DNA of 64,000 nt from Crystallibacter sulfonylureivorans_A. GTDB lineage: Bacteria; Actinomycetota; Actinomycetes; Actinomycetales; Micrococcaceae. The position numbers and the translations under genes are program-made. Of the stretch, positions 41,948 through 51,088 are shown in pieces; the stretch's first letter is position 1, and every line of letters begins with the position of its first letter. The stretch is from positions 1 to 64,000 of the forward strand of contig NZ_JBLKRT010000028.1 of NCBI RefSeq assembly GCF_047607445.1, in the 5' to 3' direction. The notes under the pieces were generated by a model. The model did no database searches. It was not told the origin of the DNA and saw nothing but the letters and a program-made list of their open reading frames with translations.

Positions 41948-42817
41948 GTGCACAACCACTTCAACGGACTGAAAACGGCAGGATTGCTGGGCGGTCTCTT
42001 CGCCCTGCTGCTGGCGATCGGCGCGCTGTTGGCCAGCGGGACCGGCAGTGCCAACTGGATCTGGATCATGGCCCTAATCGGCGTGGCCACCACGGCCTAC
42101 AGCTACTGGAACAGCGATAAGCTGGCCATCCGCAGCATGCAGGCCTACCCGGTCACCGAAGCGGACCAGCCCGCCATGTACCGAATCGTCCGCGAGCTAT
42201 CCACGAGGGCCAACCAGCCGATGCCCCGGCTCTACGTTTCCCCGACCATGGCACCGAATGCCTTCGCCACCGGACGCAACCCAAAGAACTCGGCCGTCTG
42301 CTGCACCGAGGGCATCTTGCGCTTGCTGGACGAGCGCGAACTGCGCGGCGTGCTGGGCCATGAGCTGATGCACGTTTACAACCGGGACATCCTGACCTCC
42401 TCCGTTGCCGCCGCCGTGGCTGGTGTGATCACCTCGGTGGCACAGTTCCTGCTGTTTTTCGGCGGCCGCGACCGCAACGCCAACCCGCTCGCGCTGATCG
42501 CCATGTCCCTGCTGGCACCGATCGCGGCCATGCTGATCCAGATGGCGGTCAGCCGCACCCGTGAGTACGACGCCGACGAGGACGGCGCCACCCTGACCGA
42601 CGACCCGCTGGCGCTGGCCTCCGCGCTGCGCAAGCTGCAGTACGGTACGCAGCAGGCGCCATTGCCGCAGGACCAGAAGCTGGTCAATACCAGCCACCTG
42701 ATGATTGCCAACCCGTTCAAGGGCGGCGGCGTCAAGAAGATGTTCAGCACCCACCCGCCGATGGACGACCGTGTGGCGCGGCTGGAACGGATGGCCGGAC
42801 GGCCACTGGGCTACTGA
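41948..42817 (+). CDS. htpX: zinc metalloprotease HtpX homolog
   Basis: 289-residue membrane protease for quality control of membrane proteins. Two N-terminal helices (about 11-55), zinc-site HELMH at 138-142 (GVLGHELMHVYNRD), two further helices (about 150-175, 190-205) and REYDADEDGA with the third zinc-ligand glutamate. C-terminal STHPPMDDRVARLERM is typical. GTG start at 41948. The phosphatase gene follows after 7 bp. Confidence 0.93.
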   Translation: MHNHFNGLKTAGLLGGLFALLLAIGALLASGTGSANWIWIMALIGVATTAYSYWNSDKLAIRSMQAYPVTEADQPAMYRIVRELSTRANQPMPRLYVSPTMAPNAFATGRNPKNSAVCCTEGILRLLDERELRGVLGHELMHVYNRDILTSSVAAAVAGVITSVAQFLLFFGGRDRNANPLALIAMSLLAPIAAMLIQMAVSRTREYDADEDGATLTDDPLALASALRKLQYGTQQAPLPQDQKLVNTSHLMIANPFKGGGVKKMFSTHPPMDDRVARLERMAGRPLGY

Positions 42818-42824
42818 GGCCGGC

Positions 42825-43511
42825 ATGCGACTGCTGCTGATCCGGCACGGCCAGACACCCTCCAACGTCCGCGGGCTGCTCGATACTGGGGCGCCAGGGG
42901 CGGAACTGACCCAGTTGGGCGAGGAGCAGGCGCGTGCCCTGCCGACGGCGCTCGACGGCGAACCGATCGACGCGCTGCTAGTCTCCACACTCGTGCGCAC
43001 GCAGCTCACAGCCTCACCGCTGGCTGCCGCCCGAAAGCTCGAGACCGACGTTCACGACGGGCTGCGGGAGATCTCGGCCGGTGAGCTGGAAATGCGAGGC
43101 GACCGAGACGCCATCATTGCCTACATGACCACGGTCTTTGCGTGGGCATCGGGCGACCTGGATCGGCGGATGCCCGGCGGCCCGGACGGTCACGAAACGT
43201 TCGGCCGCTTCGATGCCGTCATCGACGAGGCCAGAGCCGCCGGCGTAGGCACCTTGGCGGTGGTCAGCCACGGCGCCATGATCCGCAGTTGGGCGGGTGC
43301 GCGGGCATCGAATCTGAGCGTCCCGTTCGTTGCCCAGAACCAGTTGAGCAACACCGGAGTGGTAGTCCTCGACAGCGGCCCGGACGGTTGGGAGGCGCTG
43401 ACCTGGATGGGCCAAGCCATCGGTGGCCCGGAAGTTGCCGCCCCGCTGGCCGACGGTCCCACCGCCGATGCGATCAACCCGGACCGCATCCCCACCGATT
43501 CCCGGGACTGA
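42825..43511 (+). CDS. histidine phosphatase family protein
   Basis: 228-residue histidine phosphatase (phosphoglycerate-mutase-like) enzyme. The catalytic RHGQT motif is at the start (MRLLLIRHGQTPSNV), RTQLTASPLAAA lies after DALLVSTLVRTQ, and the second catalytic His is in VVSHGAMIRSWAG. Substrate unknown. ATG 7 bp after htpX; probably co-transcribed. Upstream reading in the same frame belongs to htpX antisense-like sequence and is excluded. Confidence 0.87.
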   Translation: MRLLLIRHGQTPSNVRGLLDTGAPGAELTQLGEEQARALPTALDGEPIDALLVSTLVRTQLTASPLAAARKLETDVHDGLREISAGELEMRGDRDAIIAYMTTVFAWASGDLDRRMPGGPDGHETFGRFDAVIDEARAAGVGTLAVVSHGAMIRSWAGARASNLSVPFVAQNQLSNTGVVVLDSGPDGWEALTWMGQAIGGPEVAAPLADGPTADAINPDRIPTDSRD

Positions 43512-43668
43512 CGCCAGGATCTCCGGCCTGACGCGAGGCTCCAAACCGACCACGGGCCCGGCTGCCCGGCTGCCAACGGCCATGAATCCACGCCCGTTCG
43601 TGTCTATGTCACAGTTCAGTCCTCCGCGGTGTCCTATGTTTATGACCAAAAACTTCAGGGAGATCGCA

Positions 43669-44838
43669 GTGATTGCACATCAACGGATCGTCGTTATTGG
43701 GGCTGGCTACGCCGGAGTCATGGCAGCGAATCGGCTCGCCGGCAACAAGGACCTGGCAGGCCAGATCGGCGTAACCGTCATCAACCCCTTCCCGGACTTC
43801 GTCGAACGGATCCGGTTGCACCAGGTGGCGGCGGGCAGCCGGGCCGCAGCCTCGGTTCCCATGGAAACGGTGCTGCACCCACAGGCCACGCTGGTGGTCG
43901 GCCAAGCCACACGGATCGATCCGCACGCCCACACCGTCCACTTCGACGACGGCCGCGCTCCGCTGAAGTATGACTTCCTGGTCTACGCTCCCGGCAGCAC
44001 CAGTCAGCCCGCCCCGTCGGGATCCGGCAGCTACGCGCTCCAGGACGCCGAGTCGGCCACGCGCCTCCGGCCGGAACTGGAGCAGCTGGCGCCGGGCGGC
44101 GTCGTCAGTGTCATCGGCGGCGGGCTGACCGGAATCGAAGCCGCTGCTGAAATCGCTGAGGCGCATCCGCGCTTGACGGTGCGGCTGGTCTCCCGCGGGC
44201 AGATCGGGGCTGACCTGTCCGACGGTGGACGACGCGCGTTGCTGAAACGACTCCGGGAGGTTGGAGTCCAGCTGATGGAAGGGCGCCGGGTGGAGCGGTC
44301 GGAGGGGCAGCAGATCACGCTCTCCGACGGCACGTCGATGGCCTCCGACTGCACCGTTTGGACAGCAGGCTTCGCCGCTCCGGACCTCGCCCGGGTGAGC
44401 GGCCTGGCCACCGATGCTGACGGCAGGCTGCTCGTCGATTCAGCCCTGGCTTGCCCCGAGTTCCCGGAGATCTTCGGCGCCGGAGACGCTGTCCGCGCGC
44501 CGGACGCGGTTGCCGCGCACCTGCGGATGAGCTGCGCGATGGCCATGCCAATGGGCGCACACGCCGCGGACAATATCAGCGCCCGGATCCGGCAGAGGGA
44601 CCCGCAGGAGCTGTCCGCCGGCTTCCTGCTGCGCTGCGTCAGCCTGGGCCGGAAGTCGGGGCTGGTCCAACCGGTGCGGGCCGACGACACCCCGCGCCGG
44701 CTGGCCCTGAGCCATCGGACAGGAGCCTTGGTCAAGGAGCAGGTGTGCCGCATGACACTGACCTGGATCAGGGGAGAACGGCGGCGCAGCGGGTCGTACA
44801 GCTGGCCGCGCGGTCCTCGCGCCGTCAGCGCGCAATAG
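43669..44838 (+). CDS. NADH-dehydrogenase-like FAD/NAD(P) oxidoreductase
   Basis: 389-residue pyridine-nucleotide-disulfide-type flavoprotein with two Rossmann folds: FAD fold IVVIGAGYAGVMAANRL (about 6-22), NAD fold VVSVIGGGLTGIEAAAEI, and the FAD-contact FGAGDAVRAPD. It resembles NDH-2-like enzymes but lacks the membrane-binding C-terminal helices, so the electron acceptor is unknown. GTG at 43669 is preceded by CAGGGAGATCGCA; ATGs at 43630 and 43636 are possible. No clear operon partner. Confidence 0.83.
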   Translation: MIAHQRIVVIGAGYAGVMAANRLAGNKDLAGQIGVTVINPFPDFVERIRLHQVAAGSRAAASVPMETVLHPQATLVVGQATRIDPHAHTVHFDDGRAPLKYDFLVYAPGSTSQPAPSGSGSYALQDAESATRLRPELEQLAPGGVVSVIGGGLTGIEAAAEIAEAHPRLTVRLVSRGQIGADLSDGGRRALLKRLREVGVQLMEGRRVERSEGQQITLSDGTSMASDCTVWTAGFAAPDLARVSGLATDADGRLLVDSALACPEFPEIFGAGDAVRAPDAVAAHLRMSCAMAMPMGAHAADNISARIRQRDPQELSAGFLLRCVSLGRKSGLVQPVRADDTPRRLALSHRTGALVKEQVCRMTLTWIRGERRRSGSYSWPRGPRAVSAQ

Positions 44839-44866
44839 CAACGGCAGGTCAGACCACCCCACAGCG

Positions 44867-44905
44867 CGACGACGGCCACGCACCGGAGGTGCGCAGCCGT
44901 CGTCG
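44867..44905. terminator. bidirectional hairpin terminator
   Basis: CGACGACGGC (44867-44876) pairs with GCCGTCGTCG (44896-44905), with an inner GCAC/GTGC stem, between the convergent flavoprotein gene and yajQ. Confidence 0.82.
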
Positions 44906-44913
44906 TACTGAAG

Positions 44914-45405
44914 TCAGCGGTAGTTGATGAACTGAAGGTCGACGTCCAGATCCGACCCCTTGAGCAGGGAAATGACTTCCTGCAGGTCATCACGGGACTT
45001 GGACGTGACCCGAAGTTCGTCACCCTGAATTTGCGACTTCACGGCCTTGGGACCCTCATCGCGGATGATCTTCGAGATCTTCTTGGCCTGGTCCTGGGCA
45101 ATGCCCTCCTTGATGCCGGCTTCGATCCGGTATTCCTTGCCTGACGCGAACGGCTCGCCAGCATCCAGCGACTTCAAGGAGATGCCACGCTTGACCAGCT
45201 TGGACTGCAGTACGTCCAGGACAGCTTTCACGCGCTCCTCGGAGTTTGCCTTCATCAAGATCTTCTCGCCGCTGAAATCGACTTCGGCGCCGACTCCCTT
45301 GAAGTCATAGCGCTGCGCAATTTCCTTCTGCGCCTGGTTCAAAGCATTGGCAACTTCCTGCTTATCCACTTTGCTGACGATGTCGAACGAAGAATCGCTG
45401 GCCAT
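44914..45405 (-). CDS. yajQ: YajQ family nucleotide-binding protein
   Basis: 163-residue YajQ/UPF0234 protein. Characteristic features are SSFDIVSKVDKQEVANALNQA at the N-terminus, IAQRYDFKGV, LVKRGISLKSLDAGEP and KVKSQIQGDELRVTSKSRDDLQEVI. In xanthomonads the family binds cyclic di-GMP and acts with a transcription regulator; in other bacteria the role is uncertain. Convergent with the flavoprotein gene across a terminator; GGAGGAACC precedes the ATG. Confidence 0.95.
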   Translation of the reverse strand: MASDSSFDIVSKVDKQEVANALNQAQKEIAQRYDFKGVGAEVDFSGEKILMKANSEERVKAVLDVLQSKLVKRGISLKSLDAGEPFASGKEYRIEAGIKEGIAQDQAKKISKIIRDEGPKAVKSQIQGDELRVTSKSRDDLQEVISLLKGSDLDVDLQFINYR

Positions 45406-45570
45406 GGTTCCTCCTAGGTCGGGGCGTGTTTGCTTGGCACCAGCCTACTGAATCGCGCAGCAGCGGGTCAGATTTCCCAGCTTTCACGCAGCTTCTGTCC
45501 ATTGTTCCTTCATCCGGATCCGCCAGAATCACTGTGTTGTATCAATCACCGATCTTCAGGAGAAGCGCAC

Positions 45571-45984
45571 ATGGGAGCCCGCCCGCGGTACATAGTCACG
45601 TCGATAAGGGTTGCCGCGGGTTCGTTCGTGACCGCCACGGCCGTCGCCACGGTGGTTGTGATGGGTTCAGCTCCGGCTTCGGCGGCCACTGTGTCCCTGC
45701 CATCGCAGACCCCTGCCAAGGCCGTCGGCGCCGTCGGTGCTGCACCAGTGCTTCCGCGGGAGACAGCGAACGGTCTGGGCAGCGACCGCGGCAACTTGGG
45801 CGATATGTCCGGCGCAGGCGATGCGTCCGCTGAAGCCGACTTGCTCGTCGGGGCTGAGCCGGCGTCCCGCTTGGATGGGATCCGCCGGGAAATGGATCAG
45901 GCGGTGCAGATGCGGCTGGTCACCGCGGACCAAGCCGACCGCTTTGTGAACCAGATCCAGGAGCGGATTCTCCGGGGTTTATAG
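45571..45984 (+). CDS. secreted protein of unknown function
   Basis: 137-residue protein with a long Sec-type signal peptide (basic start RPRYIVTSIRVAAG, hydrophobic ATAVATVVVMG, probable cleavage after SAPASA). The mature part is Gly/Ala/Pro-rich, then an acidic/helical C-terminal segment (LDGIRREMDQAVQMRLVTADQADRFVNQIQERI, about 100-132). Not recognised. CAGGAGAAG lies before the ATG. No neighbour gives a functional hint. Confidence 0.68.
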   Translation: MGARPRYIVTSIRVAAGSFVTATAVATVVVMGSAPASAATVSLPSQTPAKAVGAVGAAPVLPRETANGLGSDRGNLGDMSGAGDASAEADLLVGAEPASRLDGIRREMDQAVQMRLVTADQADRFVNQIQERILRGL

Positions 45985-46079
45985 CTGCGAAACACCCCGA
46001 TTCGATTCTTGCCCCGATCTTTGTGTAAAGTTGTCTTGCTTCCTCACGGGGAAGCGGTCTTCTGATCGAGAAGGCGTTC

Positions 46080-46161
46080 GGCAGATTACCCGAGCGGCCA
46101 AAGGGGGCTGACTGTAAATCAGCTGGCATTGCCTACGGGGGTTCGAATCCCTCATCTGCCA
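46080..46161 (+). tRNA. tRNA-Tyr (GTA)
   Basis: Type II tRNA with a variable arm. Acceptor GGCAGAT (46080-46086) pairs with ATCTGCC (46154-46160); anticodon loop CTGTAAA between GCTGA and TCAGC gives anticodon GTA; T-arm GGGGGTTCGAATCCCTC. CCA is not encoded. A hairpin terminator follows. Confidence 0.97.
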
Positions 46162-46170
46162 CCGAACGGG

Positions 46171-46212
46171 AAACCCCGTCTGACCAAGACTTACTGGTCG
46201 GGCGGGGTTTTT
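46171..46212 (+). terminator. terminator after tRNA-Tyr
   Basis: AAACCCCGTCTGACCA (46171-46186) pairs with the TGGTCGGGCGGGGTTT region (46195-46210), followed by TTCC; a good rho-independent form. Confidence 0.85.
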
Positions 46213-46334
46213 CCGTACTAGCCGGTTTTACCGGCGGCCGCTGGTCCACCTGCGACAGCGGGCCGGAACCGGCGCCGATAGACTTGACCGCGGATGTGAC
46301 CGGCGGCGACTGGCCGCCATGACGAGGAGTTCTC

Positions 46335-47408
46335 TTGCGACAATTCACCGCCCGCTTTGCTACGCCGGAGGAAGTCGAGGCCTGGGACAACCATGTCACA
46401 GCGAACCCCAATGGCGGCAACATGCTGCAGGCCAAGGCCTACGCAGCGGTGAAAGCGGAGCACGGGTGGAAGCCGCTCTACCTCGCGTATGAAACCGCGG
46501 GCTACACCAGTTACAACCTGGTGCTGGAAAAGCAGGTTCCGCTGCTGGGCCAGTACTGGTACATGATCAAGGGCCCGGATGTCGCGTCCCCCGATGACCT
46601 GCCCGGCATTTTCGAGGCCAACCGCCGCTTCTGCCAGGAGCAGGCGCGCGGTGTCTTCGCGATCCGGATTGAGCCGGACGTTGAGGCCACTGATGATGCG
46701 CGCGCCCTGCTGGCACGCGAAGGGCTGGTCAAGATGCCGGACCTGCAGCCGAACGATCACACCGCGATCGTGGATATTGCCCCGGAGCCGGAGGTGGTCC
46801 TCAAGAGCTTTTCCTCCCGCGGCCGCAACGCCGTGCGCCGGGCGATCCGGGAAGGCGCCGAAGTTGTCACGGCTGAGCCGACGGAGGAAAACTTCCGGGC
46901 CATGTTCAACCTGATGGGGCAGGTGCAGCAGGGCCAGAAAAACGTGCAGGTTCGCTCTTTCGAATACTTCAAGGCGTTCTGGGGCAACTTCATTGCTGCC
47001 GGACAAGGTCGGCTGCTGTTCACCTACGAGGACGGCAAGCCGTCGGTGGGGGCGTTCGTGGTCAATTACGGGCGCAAGGGCACCTACAAGGACGGCGGAT
47101 CGCTGCCGCGGCGCAAGCAGTACGGCGATTCGCATCTCATCCAGTGGACGGCGATGAACCAGCTCAAGGAGCTGGGCATTACCAGTTACGACCTGTGCGG
47201 AACTCCGCCGGCGTCCGAACTGAAGAACCCCGAGCATGAGTACTACGGACTGGGCCTGTTCAAGACCAGTTTCACCAAGACCATCACCGACTTCGTCGGC
47301 TGCTATGACCAGGTGATCTCGCCGCTCAAGTACAAGCTGTGGTCGACAGCGGGGGAGAAGATTGCCCGCGGCCTCTACGTCCGCCGCCGCCACCAGCCGT
47401 TCTACTGA
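46335..47408 (+). CDS. FemA/FemB-type peptidyltransferase
   Basis: 357-residue GNAT-like Fem-type aminoacyltransferase that adds amino acids from charged tRNAs to the peptidoglycan stem peptide (interpeptide bridge) or related cell-wall targets. Features are QAKAYAAVKAEHGWKPLYL, LGQYWYMIKGPD, SFSSRGRNAVRRAIREGAEV, GKPSVGAFVVNYGRKGTYKDGGS and YYGLGLFKTSF. It starts at a TTG (46335) with GAGGAG 6 bp upstream, the only site with a good ribosome signal. Preceded by tRNA-Tyr, which is not the expected amino donor. A single gene with no partner. Confidence 0.9.
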   Translation: MRQFTARFATPEEVEAWDNHVTANPNGGNMLQAKAYAAVKAEHGWKPLYLAYETAGYTSYNLVLEKQVPLLGQYWYMIKGPDVASPDDLPGIFEANRRFCQEQARGVFAIRIEPDVEATDDARALLAREGLVKMPDLQPNDHTAIVDIAPEPEVVLKSFSSRGRNAVRRAIREGAEVVTAEPTEENFRAMFNLMGQVQQGQKNVQVRSFEYFKAFWGNFIAAGQGRLLFTYEDGKPSVGAFVVNYGRKGTYKDGGSLPRRKQYGDSHLIQWTAMNQLKELGITSYDLCGTPPASELKNPEHEYYGLGLFKTSFTKTITDFVGCYDQVISPLKYKLWSTAGEKIARGLYVRRRHQPFY

Positions 47409-47487
47409 GCAGCTGGCGGGGGACACCAATCAGCGGCCGGGCGGGACGCCACTTCTCAGCCGACTGGGACGCGATCAGTTGCCGTCC

Positions 47488-47895
47488 TCAGGCTGCTTCG
47501 CGCAGCGGCAGCGGGTGGATGTCCCAGAGGAAGCAGTACGTGGTCGGCCCCGAGTTGTGCATGACGTTGTAGTACAGCCACTGCCAGGCAGAGGCGCCGT
47601 TATGGTCGGCCGGAGCAGGCGGACAGTCCGCCGGCGTGTACCACTTCCCATCGCTCCAGATGTAGTACAGGTCGCCTACATACGTGGCTGCCGGCCCGGC
47701 GCCGGGTTTGCCGTGCGGCAGGCCGACCCGCTCCTTCAGCGAGGCGCCGTCGCCCACCGCATACAGCTCGGTCTTCGACGGATCATGGGCGAACGGCAGC
47801 CTGTCATTCAGGTCGTCCATCAATCCCATGCTCCGGGAGATGGCGGCGTCGAGCTCCAGTCCGTCGGTGACAATCAGGACGGTGCAGCGGTTCAT
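47488..47895 (-). CDS. conserved-looking protein of unknown function
   Basis: Not recognised. 135 residues, soluble, with a strand-helix beginning (MNRCTVLIVTDGLELDAAI), then GKPGAGPAATYVGDLYYIWSDGKWYTPADCPPAPADHN and a WQWLYYNVMHNSGPTTYCFLWD end rich in aromatic residues and with three cysteines. The frame upstream of 47895 is arginine/proline-rich and not coding. GGAGGGAAACG lies before the ATG. Could be a small-molecule-binding protein; no neighbour helps. Confidence 0.6.
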   Translation of the reverse strand: MNRCTVLIVTDGLELDAAISRSMGLMDDLNDRLPFAHDPSKTELYAVGDGASLKERVGLPHGKPGAGPAATYVGDLYYIWSDGKWYTPADCPPAPADHNGASAWQWLYYNVMHNSGPTTYCFLWDIHPLPLREAA

Positions 47896-48074
47896 GTCGT
47901 TTCCCTCCGGTGAGTGTCTGGTGGAATCGACCTTAGATAGGCGGGCACCGCTGCCGGAAGGCGCCGCCCCAGGTTGTGGATAACAGCCGCCGGACGCCTT
48001 TGTGACACCCCGCAAGCTCATGCGCTGAGCGAACACGGGGCGACAGCCCGCAGTCCGGCGCGTAGCGTGGGGGT

Positions 48075-48464
48075 ATGGCAACCATCGATATCACCGAGGC
48101 CCAGTTCCCGCAGACCATTGAAGAGAACGACATTGTGTTCGTTGACTTCTGGGCCGACTGGTGCGGCCCCTGCAAGCAGTTTGCCCCCGTCTACGACGCC
48201 GCTTCCGAGCAACACAGCGACATCGTCTTCGCCAAGGTGGACACCGAGGCTGAGCAGAATCTTGCCGCCGCCGCCGGAATCACTTCGATCCCCACCCTGA
48301 TGGCATTCCGCGAAAAGGTGCTGGTCTTCTCCCAGCCCGGCGCATTGAACTCCAGCCAGTTCACCCAGTTGGTGGATGCGGTCAAGGGCCTGGACATGCA
48401 GGAAGTCCACGCGCAGGTCGCTGCCCAACAGCAGGCAGCGCAGGACGGCCAGGCAGCCGAGTAG
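48075..48464 (+). CDS. thioredoxin family protein
   Basis: 129-residue thioredoxin with the redox motif W29-C-G-P-C33 (DFWADWCGPCKQF) and a cis-proline block TSIPTLMAFREKV. The C-terminus carries a Gln/Ala-rich extension of about 20 residues (VAAQQQAAQDGQAAE) beyond the fold, which is unusual. A cytosolic disulfide reductase for many targets. ATG near 48075; the terminator immediately follows the gene. Confidence 0.93.
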   Translation: MATIDITEAQFPQTIEENDIVFVDFWADWCGPCKQFAPVYDAASEQHSDIVFAKVDTEAEQNLAAAAGITSIPTLMAFREKVLVFSQPGALNSSQFTQLVDAVKGLDMQEVHAQVAAQQQAAQDGQAAE

Positions 48465-48483
48465 CCACAACGTCACGAACCTC

Positions 48484-48517
48484 CCGAGGGAGCAGGGCAA
48501 CTGTCCTGCTCCCTCGG
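48484..48517 (+). terminator. terminator after thioredoxin gene
   Basis: Perfect 13-bp stem CCGAGGGAGCAGG (48484-48496) with CCTGCTCCCTCGG (48505-48517), 8-nt loop, followed by TGCTTT. It sits between convergent genes. Confidence 0.88.
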
Positions 48518-48532
48518 TGCTTTAACCGGGGC

Positions 48533-49570
48533 TCAGTGGCGGCGGTGGTCCTGCGGGGGCAGCCGCGGCCCGAACGTGGGCTTACGGAAACCACTGAGCA
48601 CCAGCATCCGCACCACGCGCTGCCGGTGGCCCCGCCACGGTTCCAGGAGTTCCAGCATGCCGGCGTCGTCCGTCTTGCGTCCGGTGAGGGCGTAGCCCAC
48701 AAAGGCCGCCAGATGGAAGTCGCCCACGGACACCGAGTCGGGGTCCCCGTGCGTGCGCTGCGCGGTCTCGGCCGCAGTCCACGGTCCAATCCCGGGGATG
48801 GTGCACAGCTTGCTGGCCAGCTCGTCGCCGGCCGGCAGCGACGCCAGGCGCTCCAGGGCTGCGCCGGAGGAGCAGGCACGCAGGATGGTGGCGGAGCGTT
48901 TCGAATCCACGCCGGCGCGGTGCCAGTCCCATGATGGAATGCGCAGCCATCCGTGGGCCGTTGGCGGGACCATGAGACCGTCCGGAGCCGGTCCCGGTGC
49001 CGGGGTGCCGTGCCGCCGGACCAGATATTTGTAGGAGTATCGCGCCTCGATCGTGGTGATTTTCTGTTCCAGGATCACTGGAACCAGTTCATCGATCATC
49101 CGCCCGGTGGCCGGCAGGCGCAGCCCCGGGTTCCGCCGCCGCGGCACGCTCACCAGCCGAGGCAGTCCCGCGTGGAATTCCGGTGCGTCAAATCCGGACC
49201 AGTCGTCGTTGACCCCCAGCAGGGCCGGCAGGCCGGCCAGTGCTTCCTCCGCGCCCGGCCCCCAGGCCTGTCCCATGACAACGGCGGTGTCCCGGCTGCC
49301 TGCCGCGGCCGCACCGCGGGTGCCGTCTTCCTGGGGTGTGGCTTCCCGCCGGATTTCGTTGTCCCGGCGCGGCCGGCGGGTGATGAGCAGGGTGGCCGCG
49401 CCGGAGGAGGTATTCAGCGTCAGCCAGGCACCGGCGTCGTCCATCCGGGCGGTGGGATCCTGCTTGCCCCGGGACAGGATGGACAAGGTCCCGGGCAGGT
49501 CGTAAGGCTCCGGGATTTCCACCTCACTGGTGAGTCCGGTGGTGCCGGACGCGGAGGCAGTGGAGAGCAT
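48533..49570 (-). CDS. AlkA-like DNA-3-methyladenine glycosylase
   Basis: 345-residue base-excision repair glycosylase of the HhH-GPD superfamily. The helix-hairpin-helix block IPGIGPWTAAETAQRTHGDPD carries the hydrophobic glycine hairpin, and the catalytic Asp is in DFHLAAF. The N-terminal half has an AlkA-like beta domain (YDLPGTLSILSRGKQDPT). Removes alkylated bases such as 3-methyladenine. Possible Ada-type regulator not in the window. Convergent with thioredoxin over a terminator. Confidence 0.88.
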   Translation of the reverse strand: MLSTASASGTTGLTSEVEIPEPYDLPGTLSILSRGKQDPTARMDDAGAWLTLNTSSGAATLLITRRPRRDNEIRREATPQEDGTRGAAAAGSRDTAVVMGQAWGPGAEEALAGLPALLGVNDDWSGFDAPEFHAGLPRLVSVPRRRNPGLRLPATGRMIDELVPVILEQKITTIEARYSYKYLVRRHGTPAPGPAPDGLMVPPTAHGWLRIPSWDWHRAGVDSKRSATILRACSSGAALERLASLPAGDELASKLCTIPGIGPWTAAETAQRTHGDPDSVSVGDFHLAAFVGYALTGRKTDDAGMLELLEPWRGHRQRVVRMLVLSGFRKPTFGPRLPPQDHRRH

Positions 49571-49700
49571 GGATTAATCGTCGCACGCACGGCCGACAGT
49601 TGCGGCCCGGCCGGCCCGCGGACCGCATCGACCGGCGCGGGCGTGAACCCGTCTTACGCCGGATGTGCCCCGGTATGGGCTGGCAGGTAGATTTGGGCCC

Positions 49701-51077
49701 ATGAAATATGCCAATTCTGTTCTGGACCTGATCGGCAACACTCCGTTGGTCAAACTGAACAAAGTGACCGAAGGTATTGCTGCCACCGTCCTGGCGAAGG
49801 TGGAGTATTTCAACCCGGGCGGATCGATCAAGGACCGCATTGCGGTGAAGATGATCGAGGAAGCAGAAAAGGACGGGCGGCTGAAGCCCGGCGGAACGGT
49901 GATCGAACCCACCAGCGGCAACACCGGTGTGGGGCTGGCCCTGGTGGCCCAGCAGAAGGGCTACAAGTCCATCTTCGTGACCCCGGACAAGGTGGGCCTG
50001 GAAAAGCGCGATGTGCTCAAGGCCTACGGCGCCGACGTCGTGGTCACGCCCACGTCCGTGGCCCCGGACAGCCCGGAGTCCTACTACGGGGTCTCCGACC
50101 GGCTGGTGACGGAGGTGGACGGCGGCTACAAGCCGGACCAGTTCAACAACCCGGCAGCTCCGGCCAGCCACTACGAGACCACCGGCCCGGAGATCTGGCG
50201 CGACACGGACGGCCAGGTCACCCACGTGGTGATCGGTGCCGGCACCGGCGGCACCATCACCGGAACCGGCCGCTACCTCAAGGAAGTCTCCGCCGACCGC
50301 CCCGGCGGCCCGGTGAAGATCATCGGCGCCGACCCGGAAGGTTCTGTCTACTCCGGCGGCACCGGACGGCCCTACTTCGTTGAAGGCGTGGGCGAGGACA
50401 TGTGGCCGGACAACTACGACAAGTCCGTGCCGGACGAGGTCCTGGCCGTCAACGACGCCGAAGCGTTCGCGATGACCCGCCGGCTGGCGCAGGAAGAGGG
50501 GCTGCTGGTTGGCGGCTCCTCCGGCATGGCGGTGGTGGCGGCGTTGAACGTGGCCAAGACCCTGGGCCCGGAGGGCATCGTGGTGGTGATCCTGCCGGAC
50601 TCCGGACGCGGCTATCTGGGCAAGATCTTCAACGACGAATGGATGAAGTCATACGGCTTCATTGCCGGCGGCGAAGATGCCACCGTGGGCGAGGTACTGC
50701 AGCGCAAGAGCGGTCGGCTGCCGGACCTTGTGCACACGCATCCCTACGAAACGGTGCGCGACGTCATCGAGATCATGAACGAATACGGCGTCTCCGTGCT
50801 GCCGGTGCTGTCGCAGGAACCGCCGGTGGTCATGGGCGAAGTGGTCGGAGCCGTGAACGAACGGGACCTCACCGCCAAGCTGTTCAAGAACGAAGCACAA
50901 CTGACCGACAAGGTCGGCGATCATCTGGGAACGGCCATGCCGTTGGTCGGATCGATGGAGCCGGTGTCCGCCGCGCGGGAGAAGCTGCAGGCGGCCGACA
51001 GCGTGCTGGTCACGCTGGCCGGGGCTCCTGTGGGCGTGCTGACCCGGCACGACCTGCTGACCTACCTCACGAGCTGA
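49701..51077 (+). CDS. cbs: cystathionine beta-synthase
   Basis: 458-residue PLP enzyme that joins homocysteine and serine to cystathionine. Schiff-base lysine K44 is in NPGGSIKDRIAVKM; TSGNTGVGLALVAQQKGY and the phosphate loop GTGGTITGTGRYLKE are present; the C-terminal ~120 residues are a CBS (Bateman) pair including TVGEVLQRKSGRLPDLVHTHPYETVRDVIEIM, a likely regulatory site. Start at 49701 (MKYANSVLDLIGNTPLVKLN). Together with metB, 11 bp downstream, it forms a transsulfuration pair that can run in both directions. Confidence 0.95.
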   Translation: MKYANSVLDLIGNTPLVKLNKVTEGIAATVLAKVEYFNPGGSIKDRIAVKMIEEAEKDGRLKPGGTVIEPTSGNTGVGLALVAQQKGYKSIFVTPDKVGLEKRDVLKAYGADVVVTPTSVAPDSPESYYGVSDRLVTEVDGGYKPDQFNNPAAPASHYETTGPEIWRDTDGQVTHVVIGAGTGGTITGTGRYLKEVSADRPGGPVKIIGADPEGSVYSGGTGRPYFVEGVGEDMWPDNYDKSVPDEVLAVNDAEAFAMTRRLAQEEGLLVGGSSGMAVVAALNVAKTLGPEGIVVVILPDSGRGYLGKIFNDEWMKSYGFIAGGEDATVGEVLQRKSGRLPDLVHTHPYETVRDVIEIMNEYGVSVLPVLSQEPPVVMGEVVGAVNERDLTAKLFKNEAQLTDKVGDHLGTAMPLVGSMEPVSAAREKLQAADSVLVTLAGAPVGVLTRHDLLTYLTS

Positions 51078-51088
51078 AGGAGAGAAGA

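Noticed and set aside
46080..46335. Functional link between tRNA-Tyr and the FemAB-type gene
   Set aside because: A terminator separates them and Fem enzymes use other aminoacyl-tRNAs; adjacency looks accidental.
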